Source: Alkalihalophilus pseudofirmus OF4 (GTDB lineage Bacteria; Bacillota; Bacilli; Bacillales; Bacillaceae_D). From it: a stretch of DNA of 64,000 nt. The DNA is taken from the NCBI RefSeq assembly GCF_000005825.2, contig NC_013791.2, forward strand, positions 1,054,001 through 1,118,000, written 5' to 3'. Positions 1 to 9,576 of this stretch are shown here, piece after piece. Numbering within the stretch: position 1 is the first letter of the stretch; every line of letters starts with the position of its first letter. The notes under the pieces are model-generated. The model did no database searches. It saw only the letters and a list, made by a program, of their open reading frames with translations, and had not been told where the DNA came from. The translations under genes were made by a program, and so were the position numbers.

Positions 1-1764
1 ATGAAATGGGATTTGGACCGAATTACACCGAGGGGGCAAGATAAAGTAGAGGTTCCCAAGTATTTAAAAAATATTGAAGAAGGTTTAGAAAGCCTTAAAG
101 TCAAGATACAAAAGAAGACAAGAAGCGAAGTAATAGACCTTATCCTAGATCTGCAGAAGCTTTACCAATCATGGTATCAGCTATTTGAATATGTGATTTG
201 TTTACGCTCTATCGATACAACAAAAGAAGCTCCTCAAATATGGCTTGATCAGGTCAATCAAATGTATAGCATTTATAAAATAGTAGAATCGCAAGTGGAG
301 ATTGAATTGGCTGGACTGAGTGAGCAAGAATGGAAGGTCCTTCGCGGTGATAAGCGTTTAGCAGAAATTAGAACTCATCTAGAGCATGGTAGAGGTAAAC
401 AGCTGTCACGTAATCAAGCGAAAGGAGAAGCGATATTTTCCTTAGAGGCAGATGGTCTGCATGCCTGGGGTGACCTTCATCAACTAGCCGCAAATCGCAT
501 CTCATTCATGTTAGGTGAAGATGAGCTTACTGCACAAAATGCTTTAAGGACGATTTATTACGGCAGTGATCGTGCAAAAAGAGTTGAAGGAATCAAGAAA
601 TGGAAAGAAGCATGGCAGCATGAAGCTCCTCTTTGTGCAAAAGCACTCAATCATATAGCAGGATTTAGATTAAATGCTTATAAGAATCAGGGGATGGAAT
701 CATCTCTAGAGGAATCTCTTCATCTTAATCGGATGAATGAAAAAACGTTGGATGCTATGTGGAATACGGTGCTTCATCATATAGAGCCTTTTTATAATTA
801 CATAAGGCATAAGCATGCATTATTCAAGGCAGACCATCTATGTTGGACTGACCAATTTGCATCTTTGCCCCAAAAGCAAGATAAAATGCACATTCCTTTT
901 AAAGAGGGAATTGAATTTATTGAAAACCATTTAAAGAGCTTTGATGAGGATCTAGGTGCTTTTACTAGGCATATTGTTGAAAACCATTGGATTGATGCGC
1001 TGCCCAGTGAGAGTAAAAGTCCGGGGGCATTTTGTGCAGCGTTTCCAATTGATAAGGAATCACGGATATTCATGCATTATAACCAACAAATAGAAAGTGT
1101 TGGCGTGCTAGCGCATGAAATCGGACATGCCTATCATTACACGTTATTGCAAGAGCTGCCGATGTACAGACAGGACTGTCCTATGGTTATGGCAGAAATT
1201 GCATCAACGTTAACAGAAACGATCGTCATGCGGGCAGCTATTGAGAAGGCAGAAGATGATGGTGAAAAATTACATTTGTTAAACCAACAGCTCGTTCGTG
1301 ATCTAGTAACGATCGTAAACAGCTATATCAGGCATCAGTTCGAAGTAATTTTTTATGATAAACGTAGATCTAGTTATGTAAGTGCTGATGAACTAAATAT
1401 GCTCATGGAAGGTATCCAAAAAGAAGTGATGAATAATCTTTTTGATACATATGAGCCTACCTTTTGGGCTTCCTTAAGGCATTTTTATTTCACCCATAAA
1501 CCGTTTGGTCATTATCCGTATACCGTTGCTCATTTAATCAGCAGCGGATTCTATCAATTCCTGAAGAAATCGGAGGATAGAGGGACCTTGTTGAAGGATA
1601 TTCTGCATGATACATCTGTTCTACCGGTTGAAGAACTTATAAAAAAATATACCGGAATGGATGCAGGAGAAGAAGAATTTTGGCTGCTAAGCTTAGAAAA
1701 AGTGTTTGAGGAAATTGAAGAGTTCATACACCTTAGCCAAAGAGTCTCATTAGAAGACTTTTAA
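1..1764 (+). CDS. M3-family oligoendopeptidase (PepF-like)
   Basis: Cytosolic zinc metallopeptidase expected to cut short peptides. The protein is 587 aa and begins with a typical PepF-type N-terminus (MKWDLDRI). The zinc motif HEIGH lies at residues 372-376, and a downstream MAEIAST segment supplies the probable third ligand, Glu399. Both are hallmarks of peptidase family M3. The ATG is the first base of the window, so its ribosome binding site cannot be seen, but length and N-terminus suggest the gene is complete. A 9-bp inverted repeat at 1787-1821 follows the stop and lacks a clear T-run. The exact substrate is not deducible. Confidence 0.9.
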   Translation: MKWDLDRITPRGQDKVEVPKYLKNIEEGLESLKVKIQKKTRSEVIDLILDLQKLYQSWYQLFEYVICLRSIDTTKEAPQIWLDQVNQMYSIYKIVESQVEIELAGLSEQEWKVLRGDKRLAEIRTHLEHGRGKQLSRNQAKGEAIFSLEADGLHAWGDLHQLAANRISFMLGEDELTAQNALRTIYYGSDRAKRVEGIKKWKEAWQHEAPLCAKALNHIAGFRLNAYKNQGMESSLEESLHLNRMNEKTLDAMWNTVLHHIEPFYNYIRHKHALFKADHLCWTDQFASLPQKQDKMHIPFKEGIEFIENHLKSFDEDLGAFTRHIVENHWIDALPSESKSPGAFCAAFPIDKESRIFMHYNQQIESVGVLAHEIGHAYHYTLLQELPMYRQDCPMVMAEIASTLTETIVMRAAIEKAEDDGEKLHLLNQQLVRDLVTIVNSYIRHQFEVIFYDKRRSSYVSADELNMLMEGIQKEVMNNLFDTYEPTFWASLRHFYFTHKPFGHYPYTVAHLISSGFYQFLKKSEDRGTLLKDILHDTSVLPVEELIKKYTGMDAGEEEFWLLSLEKVFEEIEEFIHLSQRVSLEDF

Positions 1765-1908
1765 TATGAAAATCTATCTCGATTTAAAGCTTTAACGATT
1801 TACTTAGATGAATTAAAGCTTGTCAGATGTGATAGAGGTATAGGAAAATAGAATAGAAAGAACTTTTAGTTAAATTCATTTTTAATGAAATATGGGGAGG
1901 AAGGAAGT

Positions 1909-2739
1909 ATGGTTATGAGTTTGCAAGAGGCAGCTACGTTACATAATGGAGTGAAAATGCCTTGGTTTGGTCTTGGGGTATATAAAGTGAAAGATGGGTC
2001 TGAGGCAAGTGAATCCGTTCGTATTGCCATTCAAAATGGATACAGAAGTATTGATACGGCTGCGATATATAAAAACGAAGAAGGGGTAGGACAAGGTATT
2101 AAAGAGTCAGGTATTCCTCGGGAAGAATTGTTTATCACTTCTAAAGTATGGAACGCTGATCAAGGCTATGAATCAACCCTTGCAGCATTCGATCAGAGCT
2201 TAAAACGTCTTGAGCTCGATTATTTAGATTTATACCTCATTCACTGGCCTGTTGAAGGGAAATTCATTGAGACATGGAAAGCGCTTGAGAAGCTTTATAA
2301 AGATGGGAAAGTAAAGGCTGTCGGCGTTAGTAATTTCCACATTCATCATCTTCGTGACCTTTTAAAAGAAGCTGAGATTAAGCCGATGGTCAACCAAATA
2401 GAGTTTCACCCGCATCTTACCCAAGTAGAATTAAAGCAATTTTGTGAGAGTGAAGGGATTCAGGTTGAAGCATGGTCTCCGTTAAAGCAAGGTGAATTAC
2501 TAGAAGATGAGACCATTAAAGAAATAGCTGAATCGTACAGAAAATCACCTGCTCAAATTATTTTGCGCTGGGATCTTCAGCAAAAAGTCATTACAATCCC
2601 TAAATCTATTAAAGAATATCGCATTATTGCCAATGCGGATATTTTTGACTTTGAATTAACAAATGAAGATATGGATCGTATTAATGCATTAAACAAAGAT
2701 GAGCGCTGCGGTCCAGATCCTGATAATTTTGATTTTTAA
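1909..2739 (+). CDS. yvgN: Aldo/keto reductase (YvgN-like glyoxal reductase)
   Basis: NADPH-dependent reductase of aldehydes such as methylglyoxal, in the cytosol. The AKR tetrad is visible as Asp49, Tyr54, Lys79 and His112 (in DTAAIY, TSKVW and LIHWP). The C-terminus GPDPDNFDF is typical of the YvgN/YtbE group; overall it reads closer to YvgN. An upstream in-frame ATG exists at 1885, but GGGGAGG at 1894-1900 is spaced 8 nt from the ATG at 1909, giving 276 aa, the length I recall for YvgN. It appears monocistronic and ends at a terminator shared with the convergent phosphatase gene. Confidence 0.88.
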   Translation: MVMSLQEAATLHNGVKMPWFGLGVYKVKDGSEASESVRIAIQNGYRSIDTAAIYKNEEGVGQGIKESGIPREELFITSKVWNADQGYESTLAAFDQSLKRLELDYLDLYLIHWPVEGKFIETWKALEKLYKDGKVKAVGVSNFHIHHLRDLLKEAEIKPMVNQIEFHPHLTQVELKQFCESEGIQVEAWSPLKQGELLEDETIKEIAESYRKSPAQIILRWDLQQKVITIPKSIKEYRIIANADIFDFELTNEDMDRINALNKDERCGPDPDNFDF

Positions 2740-2744
2740 ATCGA

Positions 2745-2779
2745 AAAAGGAGTTCCTCTAATGCAGAAGAACTCCTTTT
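2745..2779. terminator. Bidirectional Rho-independent terminator
   Basis: A perfect 7-bp stem (GGAGTTC/GAACTCC) is flanked by A-run on the left and T-run on the right. It sits between the converging aldo/keto reductase and alkaline phosphatase genes and can serve both. Confidence 0.8.
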
Positions 2780-2783
2780 CTTA

Positions 2784-4115
2784 TTACTTACCAAACTCAA
2801 GTTTCATTGCTTCGGCAATTCGATTTGGCAGGTCTGTATTATCTAGCAGACCGTTAAATAAATCTGATTGCGGACCATAGGCATATACAGGAACGTCGAC
2901 ACCAGTATGTGCTTTTGATGTCCAGCCCACATAGGCACGCTCGCTGATAATTTGATTGATTGTCATCGCTGTTTGATTGACAGCAGCTGATTGAATGCGA
3001 GCTTCTTCATCTTCCGTAAGCTCAATGTTGGCATATTGGCTTACAATGTCGCGTGCATTGCTGCGATCTTCATTCAACTCCCCAGCCATAAAATCTCCCG
3101 TAGCCGTCACTTCTCTTAAAATATCAACTTTTGAAAGGTATTCGTCATAACCGCCAACACTCATTCCGCCTGTATCATGATCTCCTGCAACGACTACTAA
3201 TGTTTTACCGTCTTTCTTAGCAAACTCTAATGCTTCTTCAACGGCCATTTCAAAAGCTTCTGAGTCTTTCATTGCCCAAGCTGCATCATGTGCATGACCG
3301 GCCCAATCAATTTGGCTTCCTTCTACCATTAAGAAAAACCCTTTTTTATTGTTTGATAGCGAATGGAGTGCAGCGGTAGTCATATCTGCGAGACTTGGCT
3401 CCTCTGTGTGATCCCGATCTAGTTCTGGTGCCATACCGCCATCTGCAAATAAGCCTAGCACTTTATCCTGTTTGCCATTCATTGATAAAAGTTCTTCTTT
3501 TGTTTCTACGAATTCATATCCGTTCGATTCAGCTTCTTCTACTAAATTACGTTCTGCTTGATTTCCATTTTCTTCTTTAGGCAGGAAGTTGCTTTTACCC
3601 CCTCCAAGCATGACATCTACATCATTGATTAATTGAAGCGCAATATCAGCCTCACTGCCGCGAGACTCAACATGTGAACCAAACACAGCCGGAGTGGCAT
3701 GCGTGATGGTCGAGGTCGCAACGAGCCCGGTCGATTTTCCTGCATCACTTGCTGCTTCCAAAACTGTCTCAAGAATTTCACCCTCTGGAGAAACACTGAC
3801 CATACCATTATTTGTCTTAGACCCCGTTGCCATGGCGGTTCCTGCTGCTGCGGAATCAGTTACCCAGTTATCGGCAGAGTTTGTTTTCATCATTCCTACT
3901 AACATCGAATCTAAGACTGTGTCTTCTCCTTTGTAAATTCGATAATTCGTCGCATAACTAGCAGAATAACCATCTGGAATCATGAAGATGACGTTTTCTA
4001 CTTTGGCACTTGAGTGGGAGGGAGGTCCTGCGTTAACATGTTGCACGTAACTAACCCCTGAAACGACCATTGCTGTGCACAAAGCGGTAGCGGCAAATCT
4101 TTTAAACATTTTCAT
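2784..4115 (-). CDS. Secreted alkaline phosphatase
   Basis: Exported phosphomonoesterase for phosphate scavenging. It is 443 aa with a signal peptide over about residues 1-29: basic MKMFKR, a hydrophobic core, then a VNA cleavage site. The family metal ligand is in IPDGYS (Asp48), the nucleophilic serine is Ser88 in TDSAAAGTAMATG, and metal ligands recur in AGDHDTGGM and SKAHTGVD. The start is supported by GGAGG 8 nt upstream. The upstream 267 bp hold a few degenerate TTNACA-like hexamers on the minus strand that could be PhoP sites; I do not regard them as secure. Confidence 0.93.
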   Translation of the reverse strand: MKMFKRFAATALCTAMVVSGVSYVQHVNAGPPSHSSAKVENVIFMIPDGYSASYATNYRIYKGEDTVLDSMLVGMMKTNSADNWVTDSAAAGTAMATGSKTNNGMVSVSPEGEILETVLEAASDAGKSTGLVATSTITHATPAVFGSHVESRGSEADIALQLINDVDVMLGGGKSNFLPKEENGNQAERNLVEEAESNGYEFVETKEELLSMNGKQDKVLGLFADGGMAPELDRDHTEEPSLADMTTAALHSLSNNKKGFFLMVEGSQIDWAGHAHDAAWAMKDSEAFEMAVEEALEFAKKDGKTLVVVAGDHDTGGMSVGGYDEYLSKVDILREVTATGDFMAGELNEDRSNARDIVSQYANIELTEDEEARIQSAAVNQTAMTINQIISERAYVGWTSKAHTGVDVPVYAYGPQSDLFNGLLDNTDLPNRIAEAMKLEFGK

Positions 4116-4382
4116 TCTTGTTTCCTCCTATGTATAACTAGTTTTGCTTACAAATAGTAGTTTACATAGATTTTATTTAGGTAGAATAAAGAGGAGTCTA
4201 ATGATTGGTAAAGATTGCTACAGTTAAATGACAGAAAATAGGTAATTTTTACCTGGTGAGACTTTGTTCATATCTAATTTGTAACTAAGAGAGCAGGAAT
4301 ATATAGTGAAAGGTAGAAGGGGTAGGGATAAACGTGTCGAAGTGAAATTAAGAATCATAGAAACAGAAAGGTTGATTAATAA

Positions 4383-4826
4383 GTGAAAATCATACGTGAT
4401 CGCGGAGAAGTCGATATGGAAAAGCTGCTCAAGAAGTCTTTATTTGCCCATTTGGCTACAGTAGAAGAGAACGTCCCGAGAGATTCACCTGTTTGGTTTT
4501 TATGGGAAGAAGGGAAGCTGTGGATTATAGGAGATGTAAACACCGATAGTTTCCCGAGGAGAATAGAGGCGGAACCTCAATGTGCGGTAGGAATAGTGGA
4601 GTATGATCAAAGGACTGGGAAGGTAATACATATTGGCTTTAGAGGAGCAGGGGAGGTTGTGTCTTTTGACCAAGACAGAGCAAATCGCCTGTTAACGCGT
4701 TACTTAGGAGCAGACCAAGATAAATGGGATCCACGTTTTACGTCATTTGGCAAAACAGCCATCCTTATCTCTATCACACCAGAGACGGTCGTAGTGAGGG
4801 ATCAATCCTATAAAGTTTTAGAGTAG
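4383..4826 (+). CDS. Pyridoxamine 5'-phosphate oxidase-related FMN-binding protein
   Basis: 147-aa protein with the split-barrel flavin-binding fold pattern: LFAHLATVEENVPRDSPVWFLWEEGKLWI at residues about 20-48, then FRGAGEVV and a helical segment. Such proteins bind FMN, F420 or haem, and their individual reactions are rarely known. The chosen start is GTG at 4383, with GAAAGG about 11 nt upstream; an in-frame ATG at 4416 is possible but would remove the first strand. It stands alone, convergent with the thiamine operon. No function beyond flavoprotein family membership can be claimed. Confidence 0.75.
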   Translation: MKIIRDRGEVDMEKLLKKSLFAHLATVEENVPRDSPVWFLWEEGKLWIIGDVNTDSFPRRIEAEPQCAVGIVEYDQRTGKVIHIGFRGAGEVVSFDQDRANRLLTRYLGADQDKWDPRFTSFGKTAILISITPETVVVRDQSYKVLE

Positions 4827-4993
4827 ATTTTGTATCTGTGAAATGCACTTAAAACCTAGGTAGTGTGTGGTGGTCAATTGTATGTTTTCAAGACATTTAT
4901 GAGTCTGTTGGCAAGAGAATTGCTCGGTTTCATCACTTCATTTCATCAGTTGAAGGCATTATTGCGTCTATCATTTAACTAACTCGGCCAAGA

Positions 4994-5022
4994 AAAGAGC
5001 TGCCCCAATAGGACAGCTCTTT
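4994..5022 (-). terminator. Terminator of the thiamine salvage operon
   Basis: AAAGAGCTG pairs with CAGCTCTTT around a short loop, followed on the minus strand by TTTTCTT. It lies just after the thiY stop. Confidence 0.75.
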
Positions 5023-5027
5023 GATAA

Positions 5028-5984
5028 CTATTCTTTAGTTTTTTCTAACCAATTTTCAATCTGCTCCCAATGCTCTTTGCTTTGTGTTCCGAAAGGTTCT
5101 TCTTCTGTTTCCATTTTACTTAAAAGGATATCTAAACTTTCTTTTTCGACTGTTTCAATTAAAGGAAAGTTAGCTTCTTCTTGGTTGTCTAAGAGGATGT
5201 TAAGGCTCGCCTCAGGCTCATCTCTCATTTGTTCATAGCCTTTTACAGCCGCACGCCAAAAGGCATCTACGGTTTCTCGCCGCTCGTTCATCAGCTTTTC
5301 ATTCGTGATTAATACAAGCTCATAATAAGAAGGAACACCGTAGTCTGTCGGGTTAAAATAGTTTATATCATAACCCTCATGCTTTAACACTGGATATTCG
5401 TGATTAATATATGCTCCGATGATCGCATCAGCACGTTCTGTCATAATGGCTGGACCTAATTCAAATCCGATATCGATCATTTTAACTTTAGAGAAGTCTC
5501 CGCCGTCATTTTCAACCATCGTTTTTAGCAGCTGTTCATTTAATGGAATACCAGGGTAACCCACTGTTTTACCTTCTAAGTCACGAGGGCTTGAGAAGTT
5601 CTGGTCCGCTAAAAACATTACGTGATTAAGAGGGCTTCGTACAATGGGAGCCACCGCTTCAATAGGCAAGTCTTGATGCTTGGCTGTAATAATATCTGGC
5701 TGATAACTTAAGGCAAAGTCAAGTTCTCCTGCTGCCGTTAAGTTAATAGGGTCGGTAGGGTTGGCAGGGAAAATGATGTTTACGTTTAATCCTTCTTCTT
5801 CAAAATAGCCATTTTCTATTGCGGTATACAGGAAGGTATGAACAGCATTAGGATACCAATCTAGCATAATGTCTACATCTTCTAAGGAATCAGTAGGCTC
5901 TGCAGACGTTTCTGTGACCTCTCCGCCACAAGCAGCTAGAACTAAAAGGTAAAGCGTGAGCGAAAATAAGTATAATTTTTTCAT
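5028..5984 (-). CDS. thiY: ABC transporter substrate-binding lipoprotein ThiY (formylaminopyrimidine)
   Basis: Membrane-anchored receptor of the NMT1/THI5-like family that captures the thiamine-derived pyrimidine FAMP for ThiXZ. The signal sequence ends in the lipobox LAAC with Cys19 as the lipidated residue. The mature part opens with a VDIMLDWYPNAVHT segment characteristic of the family. A longer TTG-initiated version from 5999 is rejected because GGAGGA sits 7 nt before the ATG at 5984 (318 aa). Last gene of the operon; the thiX stop lies 3 bp upstream. The FAMP specificity is inferred from the ylmB/tenA neighbours and the TPP riboswitch. Confidence 0.88.
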   Translation of the reverse strand: MKKLYLFSLTLYLLVLAACGGEVTETSAEPTDSLEDVDIMLDWYPNAVHTFLYTAIENGYFEEEGLNVNIIFPANPTDPINLTAAGELDFALSYQPDIITAKHQDLPIEAVAPIVRSPLNHVMFLADQNFSSPRDLEGKTVGYPGIPLNEQLLKTMVENDGGDFSKVKMIDIGFELGPAIMTERADAIIGAYINHEYPVLKHEGYDINYFNPTDYGVPSYYELVLITNEKLMNERRETVDAFWRAAVKGYEQMRDEPEASLNILLDNQEEANFPLIETVEKESLDILLSKMETEEEPFGTQSKEHWEQIENWLEKTKE

Positions 5985-5986
5985 TG

Positions 5987-6727
5987 TTAAGTCCTCCAAC
6001 GTAATAGGTATCGTTCAAGAATAGTGATAAGTAAAAACCCAATGATTCCAATAAGCGCAAGCCATACGATTGGAGCAAATACGCCAGCCCCGTCAAATTG
6101 AGTCATCATTCGTCTGCTGAAATAGCCGAGACCAGCTTCTGCGCCTAACCACTCCCCGATCGCTGCTCCTACGACACTGAGCGGTACAGCCACTTTCATT
6201 CCTGATAAGAAAGAAGGCAGGCTATGGGGAACATATAATTTCATAAACGTTGCAAACGGGCTGGCATTCATTGTTTGAAATAATTCTTTTAATTCCTTTG
6301 GAGTTGACTTCAAACCATCATACATGTTGACCGTAATCGGAAAAAAGGTAATAAGAACAGTGACGACCACTTTACTCCAAACGGAATAGCCAAACCAAAG
6401 CACAAAGATCGGTGCTAGTGCAATGATAGGTATGGTTTGTGAAATAACAAGAAGCGGGTAAAGAGCCCTTTCAATAACCGGGCAGCGATGCATACATATA
6501 GCGACTGTTACTCCTAAAATAGTGGAGATAACAAGCCCTGTAATCACCACCTCGAGTGTTGCAGGGAGGTGGGTAAAGAATAAAGTTGAATGAAGCGAAA
6601 TTAATTTATCTGTGATGGCTAATGGTCCCGGCATCAAGTAAGGTTTATCAATAAATCCAGCTAAAATCTCCCAGCTAATCAATAGCCCGAGTAAGAGCAG
6701 ACTCGGAGCTGTATAGTTTCTAATCAT
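5987..6727 (-). CDS. thiX: ABC transporter permease ThiX
   Basis: 246-aa inner-membrane permease with about six hydrophobic segments. The EAA-type loop that contacts the ATPase is visible near GEWLGAEAGLGYF. The sequence belongs to the SsuC/TauC/ThiX type of binding-protein-dependent permeases. Its ATG overlaps the end of thiZ by 4 nt, so the two are translationally coupled. Together with ThiY and ThiZ it forms the importer of formylaminopyrimidine. Confidence 0.88.
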   Translation of the reverse strand: MIRNYTAPSLLLLGLLISWEILAGFIDKPYLMPGPLAITDKLISLHSTLFFTHLPATLEVVITGLVISTILGVTVAICMHRCPVIERALYPLLVISQTIPIIALAPIFVLWFGYSVWSKVVVTVLITFFPITVNMYDGLKSTPKELKELFQTMNASPFATFMKLYVPHSLPSFLSGMKVAVPLSVVGAAIGEWLGAEAGLGYFSRRMMTQFDGAGVFAPIVWLALIGIIGFLLITILERYLLRWRT

Positions 6728-7464
6728 ATTGAGTCAACTCCACTAAACAGCTGCCTCATAATCTGTTGTTTAATTGGAGCCAGTGTTTCAAGATTTGCTC
6801 TAGGATGAGGTTCTTCTATTGACAGTTCTAAATAAGTACTCATAGGGCTGCTAGAGAAGACTAGGATTCGATCACTTACTCTTAAGGCTTCATCCATATC
6901 GTGAGTAATTAATATGACAGTTAAATTCAAGTCACTGCAGACCTTTTGCAGCCAATCCTGCATATGGAGCCTGGTCATGGCATCTAAGGCGCTGAAGGGC
7001 TCATCTAATAGTAAGAGCTTAGAACCCCCAATCATCGCTCTTAGAAAGGATGCACGCTGCCTCATTCCGCCTGAAAGTTCTCTAGGATATTGATGCTGGG
7101 TACCTTCTAATCCAAACTGAACAAAATAAGGTTCGGCGATTGTTTTTGCTTCTTTTTTATTCACGCCTTTTAACTCGAGCGGGAGGGTAACATTTTCTAG
7201 AACCGTACGCCACTCTAAAAGAAGGTCTTTTTGCGGCATATAGCCCATAGCGCTACTGTTGTTATGAAAAAGAGCTTCTCCGTGCTGAGGCTGTTCTAGG
7301 CCCATGAGTAAACGGAAGATAGTGCTTTTACCCGCTCCGCTCGGTGCAATGAGAGAGAGAAATTCTCCCTCATAAACTTCTGCATTTAAACGTTCAATCG
7401 TTGTCCGCTGAGCCGTTTTATAAGTGAATGTTATATCGCGTAGTTCGAGCTGCTTAGCGGACAT
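6724..7464 (-). CDS. thiZ: ABC transporter ATPase ThiZ
   Basis: Cytosolic ATPase powering the ThiXYZ importer. It shows Walker A (APSGAGKST), the signature LSGGMRQR, Walker B (LLLLDEPFSALD) and the H-loop ITHDMDEA. The open frame extends upstream to 7545, but that extension lies inside tenA. The ATG at 7464 (MSAKQLELRDITF) gives the expected N-terminus and 246 aa, overlapping the 3' end of tenA by 11 nt. The only Shine-Dalgarno-like match, GGAG, is distant, so translational coupling to tenA is likely. Confidence 0.87.
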   Translation of the reverse strand: MSAKQLELRDITFTYKTAQRTTIERLNAEVYEGEFLSLIAPSGAGKSTIFRLLMGLEQPQHGEALFHNNSSAMGYMPQKDLLLEWRTVLENVTLPLELKGVNKKEAKTIAEPYFVQFGLEGTQHQYPRELSGGMRQRASFLRAMIGGSKLLLLDEPFSALDAMTRLHMQDWLQKVCSDLNLTVILITHDMDEALRVSDRILVFSSSPMSTYLELSIEEPHPRANLETLAPIKQQIMRQLFSGVDSI

Positions 7465-8131
7465 GAGAAGGCCAAGACTCCTCGTTATAAGACATATCCC
7501 AAAACATATATTCAAAGCGGCTTGTGTTAAGAAAAATCTCTTCAAGACGGGCTAATTCACTCTCAGGGAGTCCAAGAGCTAATTCATCAAGCAGGTTAAT
7601 CAGCCAATCAGCGATTTCGCCGAATTCTTCAGATTGATACATCGTAATCCACTCACCATAAAATTCATGTTCCATGGCTCCTGGTATTTCTGCGAGCTTC
7701 TTTCCAATCTCATAATAGCTCCAAGCACAAGGGAGAATGGCAGTCACTAAATCAATTAAAGAGCCTCGCTCAGAAACACTTAACATATAACTGCTGTAGG
7801 CTAATGTCATCGGTGCAGCTTGGGTAGCTTCTAACTCTTCAGCCGAGATCCCAAGTCTCTCTGCATATTGCCTGTGAAGGTCCATCTCAATGTTTAATGT
7901 GGCGTCAAGCATTTTGGCAAATAGGGCCATATTTTTAAGTGAAGTTGCTTTCATGCTTGCAAGCGCAAATAGTCTGGCGTAATCAATTAGGTAGACATAG
8001 TCTTGTTTCATAAAGAACTTAAATTTCTCAATATCAAGTGTCCCGTCCCCGATTCCTTTTACAAACGGATGGTTGTGACTAGCCTCCCAAATGGGTAGGG
8101 AATTTTGATGTAGGCGTGCTGAAAATGACAT
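7454..8131 (-). CDS. tenA: Thiaminase II / aminopyrimidine aminohydrolase TenA
   Basis: Converts 4-amino-5-aminomethyl-2-methylpyrimidine to HMP for thiamine re-synthesis. The catalytic cysteine is Cys135 in AILPCAWSYYEIG, matching the position in B. subtilis TenA. Acidic active-site residues are visible in the N-terminal QDYVYL and the C-terminal FEYMFWDM. The frame opens at 8197, but AAGGAGGA lies 7 nt before the ATG at 8131, giving 225 aa. It sits between ylmB and thiZ in the TPP-controlled operon. Confidence 0.92.
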   Translation of the reverse strand: MSFSARLHQNSLPIWEASHNHPFVKGIGDGTLDIEKFKFFMKQDYVYLIDYARLFALASMKATSLKNMALFAKMLDATLNIEMDLHRQYAERLGISAEELEATQAAPMTLAYSSYMLSVSERGSLIDLVTAILPCAWSYYEIGKKLAEIPGAMEHEFYGEWITMYQSEEFGEIADWLINLLDELALGLPESELARLEEIFLNTSRFEYMFWDMSYNEESWPSHVR

Positions 8132-8168
8132 GTACAAGTCCTCCTTTTTATCGTACGTTTTATAAACG

Positions 8169-9443
8169 CTATTGCTTTTCTTTATGACACCATTCATAGA
8201 TGAACGTTAAAATCGTTTTCGTATAATCAAGAAGCTGATCAATGGATAGTTCTTCATTTACAGCATGGGCATGAATTAACTCACCAGGACCATAGATGAC
8301 GGTTGGAATACCAGCATCTCCAAGCCACCCTCCGTCTGTCACTGTAGAAGACATTCCGACTTTTGTTTTAACACCAAACGTTTTATGATGAGTGGATTCT
8401 AAAAGCTTCAAACCATCCCACTCCAAATCTATCGGAAGGGCAGGGAAGATTTCACCCCGGTCTTCAATCATTGAAGTACCGCCCCAACGGAAAAGAGGAG
8501 GGTGTTCTTTTAACCAAGGGTCACCAGCTGCAACGGCAAGTAAATGTTCTTCAATCTCACGGGTGACCTCTTGATACGTTTCATCAGGATAATAGTGCAC
8601 TGTTATCCAAAGCGAGCATTCATCAGCTATAAATGCCGCATGACGGCCGCCCTCAATCACAGCTGGGTTGATTGTATTCATACCGCTTGGGAAACCAGGA
8701 TATGACTTTGTGATGGCCCAATGACGCTCAAGCTCGCTAAGACCTTGAATCAACTTAGTCATTTTTTCAATTGCACTCGCACCATAGAGTCCGCCGCCAG
8801 CATGAATCATATTGCGTCTCAGTCCGTCATGGAACGTTTTTGGGCTTTTCACGGTTACCCAGCCTGTAATGACTCCGCCTTGCCCGTGAATCTCGCAATT
8901 ACTCGTATCAGCTACAACCGCAAAATCTGCACGGTAGCCCCGGTCGCAGCATTCTTTTGTACCAGCTTCACCGACTTCTTCACCAATGACCGATTCAATC
9001 GTCAGATCACCTGGAAGTTCTATACCTGCTTCATGGAGAAGTTTTGCTGCAAACAGGCAGGCAGCCAGACCGCCTTTCATGTCTGCCATTCCGCGTCCGT
9101 ACACCTTTCGTCCTTCTTTAGTCAGTTTAAAAGGGGGGTAGGTCCAGTTTTCGTCTTTGGCAACGGAAGCTACATCTACATGTCCGTTTAAGAGTAAACT
9201 GCGGTGGTGAGCAGAAGCTGTCCCTTTTTTTACAGCTACGACATTTGGGTCATTAGGGTAAACATCCCACATATCAATATCAAAGCCCGCATCAGCAAGG
9301 TAGTGGGCGATAAAGTCCTGTGCTTCTTTCGTATTTCTAGCTGGGGGGCTTTCCGTTTGATATTCTACTAGCTGCTGCAACAGGCAGATTAGTTCTTCTT
9401 CTCTTTCCTCAACACGTTCAATAAGTTCTGCAATAGATTTCAT
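8169..9443 (-). CDS. ylmB: Formylaminopyrimidine deformylase YlmB (M20 family)
   Basis: Zinc amidohydrolase of the M20/ArgE fold. The family motifs NGHVDV, GRGMADMKGG and IGEEVGEAGT provide the metal ligands and catalytic Glu. By sequence alone it could be annotated as an acetylornithine deacetylase. The position as first gene behind a TPP riboswitch and next to tenA-thiXYZ points to YlmB, which removes the formyl group from FAMP in thiamine salvage. 424 aa; AAGGAG 7 nt before the ATG. Confidence 0.87.
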   Translation of the reverse strand: MKSIAELIERVEEREEELICLLQQLVEYQTESPPARNTKEAQDFIAHYLADAGFDIDMWDVYPNDPNVVAVKKGTASAHHRSLLLNGHVDVASVAKDENWTYPPFKLTKEGRKVYGRGMADMKGGLAACLFAAKLLHEAGIELPGDLTIESVIGEEVGEAGTKECCDRGYRADFAVVADTSNCEIHGQGGVITGWVTVKSPKTFHDGLRRNMIHAGGGLYGASAIEKMTKLIQGLSELERHWAITKSYPGFPSGMNTINPAVIEGGRHAAFIADECSLWITVHYYPDETYQEVTREIEEHLLAVAAGDPWLKEHPPLFRWGGTSMIEDRGEIFPALPIDLEWDGLKLLESTHHKTFGVKTKVGMSSTVTDGGWLGDAGIPTVIYGPGELIHAHAVNEELSIDQLLDYTKTILTFIYEWCHKEKQ

Positions 9444-9464
9444 GTTCTCACTCCTTTAAAGCAA

Positions 9465-9493
9465 ATAAAAAACCACTTCTATAAAAGAAGTGG
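9465..9493 (-). terminator. Riboswitch-controlled intrinsic terminator
   Basis: An 8-bp perfect stem (CCACTTCT/AGAAGTGG, 9493-9486 and 9480-9473 on the minus strand) with a 5-nt loop and a TTTTTTATTT tail, between the TPP aptamer and ylmB. Its 5' arm is complementary to the 3' strand of aptamer helix P1 (GAAGTGG), which gives a plausible antiterminator. Confidence 0.88.
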
Positions 9494-9576
9494 CTGATAG
9501 ACGTCATATGTACAGGAAAACCTTGCTGTATGCAATCTCGCTGAACACAGCTGGAGTTACAACTGAGAATAGACGC

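Noticed and set aside
4116-4382. PhoP boxes upstream of the alkaline phosphatase
   Set aside because: TTAACT, TTTACC and TTAGAC occur on the minus strand, but spacing is irregular and matches are partial.
4840-4990. Possible transposase remnant between the FMN-binding gene and thiY
   Set aside because: A 27-codon fragment gave a hydrophobic helical sequence with no identifiable transposase motif and no inverted repeats.
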